7,896 bases of DNA, taken from Bacteroidales bacterium (lineage in GTDB: Bacteria; Bacteroidota; Bacteroidia; Bacteroidales; UBA7960). Positions 4,827 to 7,896 of this stretch are shown one piece after another (within the stretch, counting starts at the first letter, position 1; each line of letters starts with the position of its first letter). A program made the translations under genes and the position numbers. A model generated the notes under the pieces. That model saw only the letters and a program-made list of their open reading frames with translations, ran no database searches and had not been told where the DNA came from. Location of the stretch: contig PWIY01000343.1 of NCBI GenBank assembly GCA_003560215.1, positions 1-7,896 of the forward strand. Reading direction: 5' to 3'.

Positions 4827-5744
4827 ATGAATGTACTGATTACAGGAGGCGCCGGCTACATCGGCAATGAACTGGTTTTTGAACTGGTAAAGGATCCTGC
4901 GGTGGAACAGGTGATTGTTTATGACAACCTGAGCCGCAAAAACTATAACCTTTTTTTGGATACCCGCTATGAACCGCGGAAGGTGAGTTTTGTTTCCGGA
5001 GAATTGCTGGATACCCGGCGTTTGCGCCAGCTCCTGCAGAATGTTGATGTGGTGTACCATCTTGCTGCCAAGGTGTCGACCCCGCTGGCCACGGAGAACT
5101 CCCATCTTTTTGAACAGATCAACCACTGGGGAACTGCCGAACTGGTTTATGCTGTGGAGGAAAGTCCGGTGAAAAAATTTGTGTACCTGAGTACCACATC
5201 AGTGTACGGTGCTTCCGAGCATGTTTCGGACATCAAAACGCCGCCGGATCCGAAAACCTTTTATGGCAGCAGCAAGCTCCGCGGGGAAACACATGTGGAG
5301 AGGTTGTTTAACAAAATGGATGCCTGGATCATCCGTTGTGGCAATGTTTATGGCTATAGCCCCAGTGTTCGGTTTGATGCGGTCATCAATCGTTTTATGT
5401 TTGAGGCCAACTTCAACGGCCGCATCCAGATTACCGGAAACGGAAAGCAGCAACGTGCCTTTATTCATGTGGACAAGGTGGTGAGTATGTTGTCGAACCT
5501 GTTGCATGACGACCTTCCTTCAGGTAAGTATAATTTCAGCGAACACAATATCTCCATTGAATATATCGCCCATGTCATCAAAGAGATTTATCCGGACATT
5601 GATATGATTTTTGTCAATCAGCATCTTGTGATGCGTGAGATCAAGGTGAAGGCTGATGACCGCATCATGTCGCTGGTGACCCGGCCGGAAGTTTCGTTCA
5701 AAGAGGAGTTAAAGCGTTTTAAGGAGAAGTTTTCCTTTAACTAA
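4827..5744 (+). CDS. NAD-dependent epimerase/dehydratase (extended SDR)
   Basis: This 305-residue protein belongs to the extended short-chain dehydrogenase family, which modifies nucleotide sugars or related polyols in the cytoplasm. The NAD(P)-binding motif GGAGYIG is at residues 7-13, and YDNLSR at 32-37 follows the second strand and fits NAD preference. VVYHLAA is at 75-81, LSTTSVYG at 121-128 supplies the catalytic Ser/Thr, and YGSSK at 146-150 provides the catalytic Tyr146 and Lys150. RCGNVYG at 170-176 and QQRAFIHVDKV at 208-218 are typical of UDP-glucose epimerase-like enzymes. The exact substrate cannot be told from sequence. A role in surface polysaccharide is plausible, but no other sugar gene is nearby. 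The start follows a repeat array after only 10 bases, without a Shine-Dalgarno site. The TAA stop lies on the first bases of a family A repeat. The gene converges with sprA. Confidence 0.92.
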   Translation: MNVLITGGAGYIGNELVFELVKDPAVEQVIVYDNLSRKNYNLFLDTRYEPRKVSFVSGELLDTRRLRQLLQNVDVVYHLAAKVSTPLATENSHLFEQINHWGTAELVYAVEESPVKKFVYLSTTSVYGASEHVSDIKTPPDPKTFYGSSKLRGETHVERLFNKMDAWIIRCGNVYGYSPSVRFDAVINRFMFEANFNGRIQITGNGKQQRAFIHVDKVVSMLSNLLHDDLPSGKYNFSEHNISIEYIAHVIKEIYPDIDMIFVNQHLVMREIKVKADDRIMSLVTRPEVSFKEELKRFKEKFSFN

Positions 5745-5764
5745 CATGCGACCCCTCCGGGGTC
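5742..5764 (-). repeat. Family A hairpin between convergent stops
   Basis: The hairpin GACCCC-TCC-GGGGTC (5750-5764) fills most of the 24 bases between the epimerase stop and the sprA stop. TAACATGCGACCCC (5742-5755) is the exact reverse complement of 426-439 in the 79-bp array, so this is a single family A copy in the opposite orientation. Its position suits a bidirectional transcription stop, but it lacks a T-run on either side. Confidence 0.7.
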
Positions 5765-5768
5765 AGAG

Positions 5769-7896
5769 CTACATCAGGGTGAATCGCAGGCTGAAGCCGC
5801 CGTGGGTGTTGGTGTTGGGGTATTGGTTTGAAACCTTGGGTGTGTTGATGGTCTGGTCAAAGAAGAGCCGGAAATTGACTCGTGCGCTGATCTGGTATTC
5901 CGCGGAAGTGTTGATCGCAAAGGTGCGGCTTCCCGAGGAGATCACATCAGTTTCTTCCAGTAGTTTTCTCAGGATGGTTCTGCTGTCTCTCATGGACAGG
6001 TCAAGACGCAGTACCAAATCGCTTTGCATCCGTTGAGTGGTTCCTCCGGTGGAAATGTTTAATGCCAGATCCTGAAAGCGATATCCGGCACCTATGATAT
6101 ATTCACTTCTTTCATTATCGGTAACCTGGTTGTTTGCAAAGCTAAGGCTGATATCCCTGGATCGCCTGTACTCAAAGCGGGTCATCAGGTTATTCACAAA
6201 CGTGATATCTATGTTGATCAGTGGGTTGAACTGTTCGCTGATCGATACTTGTGATACTTCATGTTCCGGAATAAAATTGCCGGTCGTTGATTCCCGGGCA
6301 GACTGATAACCGTCAAATTCCCTGTAACGAAGGTCAGACTGGAAATTGGCCATGGTGAAGCTGCTCCTGTATGCGTGACCAATTGTAAAGGATTGGAAGA
6401 TTTGCTGCATGGCCGGAATGCGGGAAAGCCCGTCATAGGTCAACCTCCAGTTTGGCATGGGGATTTGTCGAAAGGGGTTCAAATTGACATCTGTGGGATC
6501 AGTGCCTGCATAGGCTGCCATGAAAGCCGGAATCAATACATCCTGGGAGGTTGGTCCGTAACCAACAGGGAACCCGGTGGTGTCATTTACAGCCCCGTCC
6601 CAATTTGGGTTTTGGCTGGCCAGTCGCATGGCTACATCAAGGCGATGTTGTTTGAAATTCTCAAAATTCTCTGAAGTGTATAACTGGCTGTCTACTGACT
6701 CAAAAGTAGTTCGGATTGCCAGGAAGGAAACGCTGAAGGTTCCTCGTTCCATGGGGTTAAAAGAGGAGAAATTACCCAGACTGTCTGCTTTGAAGTAGGC
6801 AGTATTTGTTCGGGACTCCCTCCGGTCGGCGGTAAGCTCAATCTGGAGGTGCCGGATGGGCTCCACTTGCGACCTGGCGGTTATTTGCTGATTGTAGCTT
6901 TCGCTGTAAGGGGGGTTGAGGTTTGGGTTATCCGTGATCCAGCCTCCTCCGGCTGCTTCCGGCCGGATGTCGCGCTGACTTCCGAAGATAAAACCTGTAC
7001 CGGGAGCCATTAAATCCCAGTCCTGGCCCAGGATAGAGGGGCTTGGTTTAAAACCGGGCATATGCGTACCCCTGCTTTCGGAGAAATTCAGGGAAATGCT
7101 GCGCACACCCATCAGGGTTCGCAGGACGTTTTCGAGCACAATTCTGCCATAGTCGACCCTGTCTTCATCGTCATTGTCATCATTGTCAGGGAGTTGAGGG
7201 CTGCCCCGCTGACCTCCCTGCTGACCTCCCCGCTGACCTCCTCCGCCACCTCCCTGGTTGATCTCTCTCAGGAAATCAATCTTGTTGTAGAGGTTCACCA
7301 GGTTTCCATTGGCACTCAGCCTGATGTTCTGTGAGTTTTCGATGGTGTTGCCCAGATCCTGTGCCGACAATGGTGCCCCAATCCAGTCAAAATCTGCTGC
7401 ATAGCTTGCATTGGCATTGATCCAGTCGACAAGGGGGAGCTTATTGGTAGGGATGTTGTAGCTCAGATTGGCCCGGTGGGTATAGAAAGTGGGCCTTCCC
7501 AGGTTTTTGATATTGCTCCAGATCGAATCCCTCTTTTGTTCATAATCGTCACGGCTCCGGTCAATGGGGCCGGCCGGTTCATCAATCCGGGCATGGGTGG
7601 TGGCGGAAAACTCCAGCCTCAATGCCCGGGTCAGATCCCAGCGGATATCATAAATGCGATCCCAGTCGAAGGATTTGACATAGTTGGGGTCCATCACCAC
7701 CACGCCGGCACTTTTTGCCCGCATCAGCGATTCGGCATATCCCCTGTCCATACTCGTCCTGAACGAGACAGAACGCGGCATATAATGGAAATTGAAATCG
7801 CGGAACAAAGCCAGCAGGTCATTTTGGAAAATTGACACATTGGAGAAAGGTGTCACGTTGGTAGGGCTGGTGCTGTAACTGTAGCCAATGGCGCCC
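5769..7896 (-). CDS. sprA: SprA, type IX secretion outer-membrane translocon (C-terminal part)
   Basis: The frame is open through the right edge of the window, so only about 708 C-terminal residues are seen; full SprA proteins have more than 2,000. SprA (Sov in Porphyromonas) forms the very large beta-barrel that carries proteins across the outer membrane in type IX secretion, and it is needed for gliding in motile species. Recognisable pieces are FDWDRIYDIRWDLTRALRLEFSA with ARIDEP soon after, the NYNIP-like segment LSYNIPTNKLPLVDWI, and a C-terminal run of alternating amphipathic strands ending GGFSLRFTLM, as expected for a barrel ending in the membrane. The apparent GTG start at 7856 is not a real start, since coding sequence continues upstream. 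A glycine/glutamine-rich and acidic stretch interrupts the barrel (about 7161-7256). The TAG stop is five bases from a family A hairpin. Nearby genes are unrelated to secretion. Confidence 0.93.
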   Translation of the reverse strand, partial: GAIGYSYSTSPTNVTPFSNVSIFQNDLLALFRDFNFHYMPRSVSFRTSMDRGYAESLMRAKSAGVVVMDPNYVKSFDWDRIYDIRWDLTRALRLEFSATTHARIDEPAGPIDRSRDDYEQKRDSIWSNIKNLGRPTFYTHRANLSYNIPTNKLPLVDWINANASYAADFDWIGAPLSAQDLGNTIENSQNIRLSANGNLVNLYNKIDFLREINQGGGGGGQRGGQQGGQRGSPQLPDNDDNDDEDRVDYGRIVLENVLRTLMGVRSISLNFSESRGTHMPGFKPSPSILGQDWDLMAPGTGFIFGSQRDIRPEAAGGGWITDNPNLNPPYSESYNQQITARSQVEPIRHLQIELTADRRESRTNTAYFKADSLGNFSSFNPMERGTFSVSFLAIRTTFESVDSQLYTSENFENFKQHRLDVAMRLASQNPNWDGAVNDTTGFPVGYGPTSQDVLIPAFMAAYAGTDPTDVNLNPFRQIPMPNWRLTYDGLSRIPAMQQIFQSFTIGHAYRSSFTMANFQSDLRYREFDGYQSARESTTGNFIPEHEVSQVSISEQFNPLINIDITFVNNLMTRFEYRRSRDISLSFANNQVTDNERSEYIIGAGYRFQDLALNISTGGTTQRMQSDLVLRLDLSMRDSRTILRKLLEETDVISSGSRTFAINTSAEYQISARVNFRLFFDQTINTPKVSNQYPNTNTHGGFSLRFTLM
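7161..7256 (-). repeat. Low-complexity coding repeat inside sprA
   Basis: On the minus strand this encodes QGGGGGGQRGGQQGGQRG followed after a few residues by DNDDNDDEDR. The DNA contains three 12-bp direct repeats at 7208-7219, 7220-7231 and 7232-7243 (GCTGACCTCC plus two variable bases on the plus strand) and a GTCATC-like run at 7162-7187. All units keep the frame. It most likely forms a flexible charged loop between two barrel strands. Confidence 0.8.

Noticed and set aside
4524..5126. Minus-strand frame of 200 codons
   Set aside because: Its first part is antisense to the well-supported epimerase and the rest is repeat DNA.
5750..5764. Canonical rho-independent terminator
   Set aside because: The stem is good but no T-run follows on either strand; it is better described as a repeat copy that may act in termination.
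7854..7856. GTG as a start codon of a 695-residue protein
   Set aside because: The frame continues open to the window edge, and the protein is clearly the C-terminal part of the much larger SprA.

Overview
This window looks like chromosomal DNA from a member of the Bacteroidota, probably a Bacteroidales-like anaerobe of roughly 50% GC. The main reason is the C-terminal part of SprA, the outer-membrane translocon of the type IX secretion system, which is restricted to this phylum. Other support comes from a DAHP synthase/chorismate mutase fusion of the Bacteroidota type, a viroplasmin-RNase H protein ending in WGEIPADFGRK, TAnnTTTG-like promoter -7 boxes, and the absence of clear Shine-Dalgarno sites.

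Layout: 1-520 holds no gene and consists of three repeat types. 521-1153 (+) encodes a viroplasmin-domain ribonuclease H. 1154-1343 is a hairpin array between convergent genes. 1341-2393 (-) is thiL (thiamine-monophosphate kinase) and 2439-3611 (-) is the DAHP synthase/chorismate mutase fusion, which probably forms an operon with thiL. 3612-3743 is a divergent promoter region. 3744-4415 (+) is cysH (APS-reductase type with an iron-sulfur cluster). 4381-4527 is a run of 21 heptamers, and 4527-4826 is more repeat DNA. 4827-5744 (+) is an NAD-dependent sugar epimerase/dehydratase. 5769-7896 (-) is the 3' part of sprA, cut by the window edge. The genes are housekeeping or biosynthetic functions and do not form one pathway.

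The unusual content is the intergenic DNA, where three repeat families fill almost every gap apart from the divergent promoter region and the short thiL leader. Family A has hairpins of the form GACCC(C)-nnn-GGGGTC with fixed-length spacers, including a 79-bp direct repeat running up to the RNase H start codon. Family B is a series of 17 short hairpins whose stems differ but always pair, separated by AACCAACAACC-type linkers. Sixteen of the 17 have GNA or GNNA loops closed by C-G when read on one strand, which is the loop type known to make exceptionally stable single-stranded DNA hairpins. Family C is the 7-bp tandem repeat.

The repeats meet coding sequence at base resolution. The stop codons of thiL, cysH and the epimerase lie inside repeat sequence, and the RNase H start codon directly follows a repeat. 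No transposase or other enzyme that could move these elements is encoded in the window.
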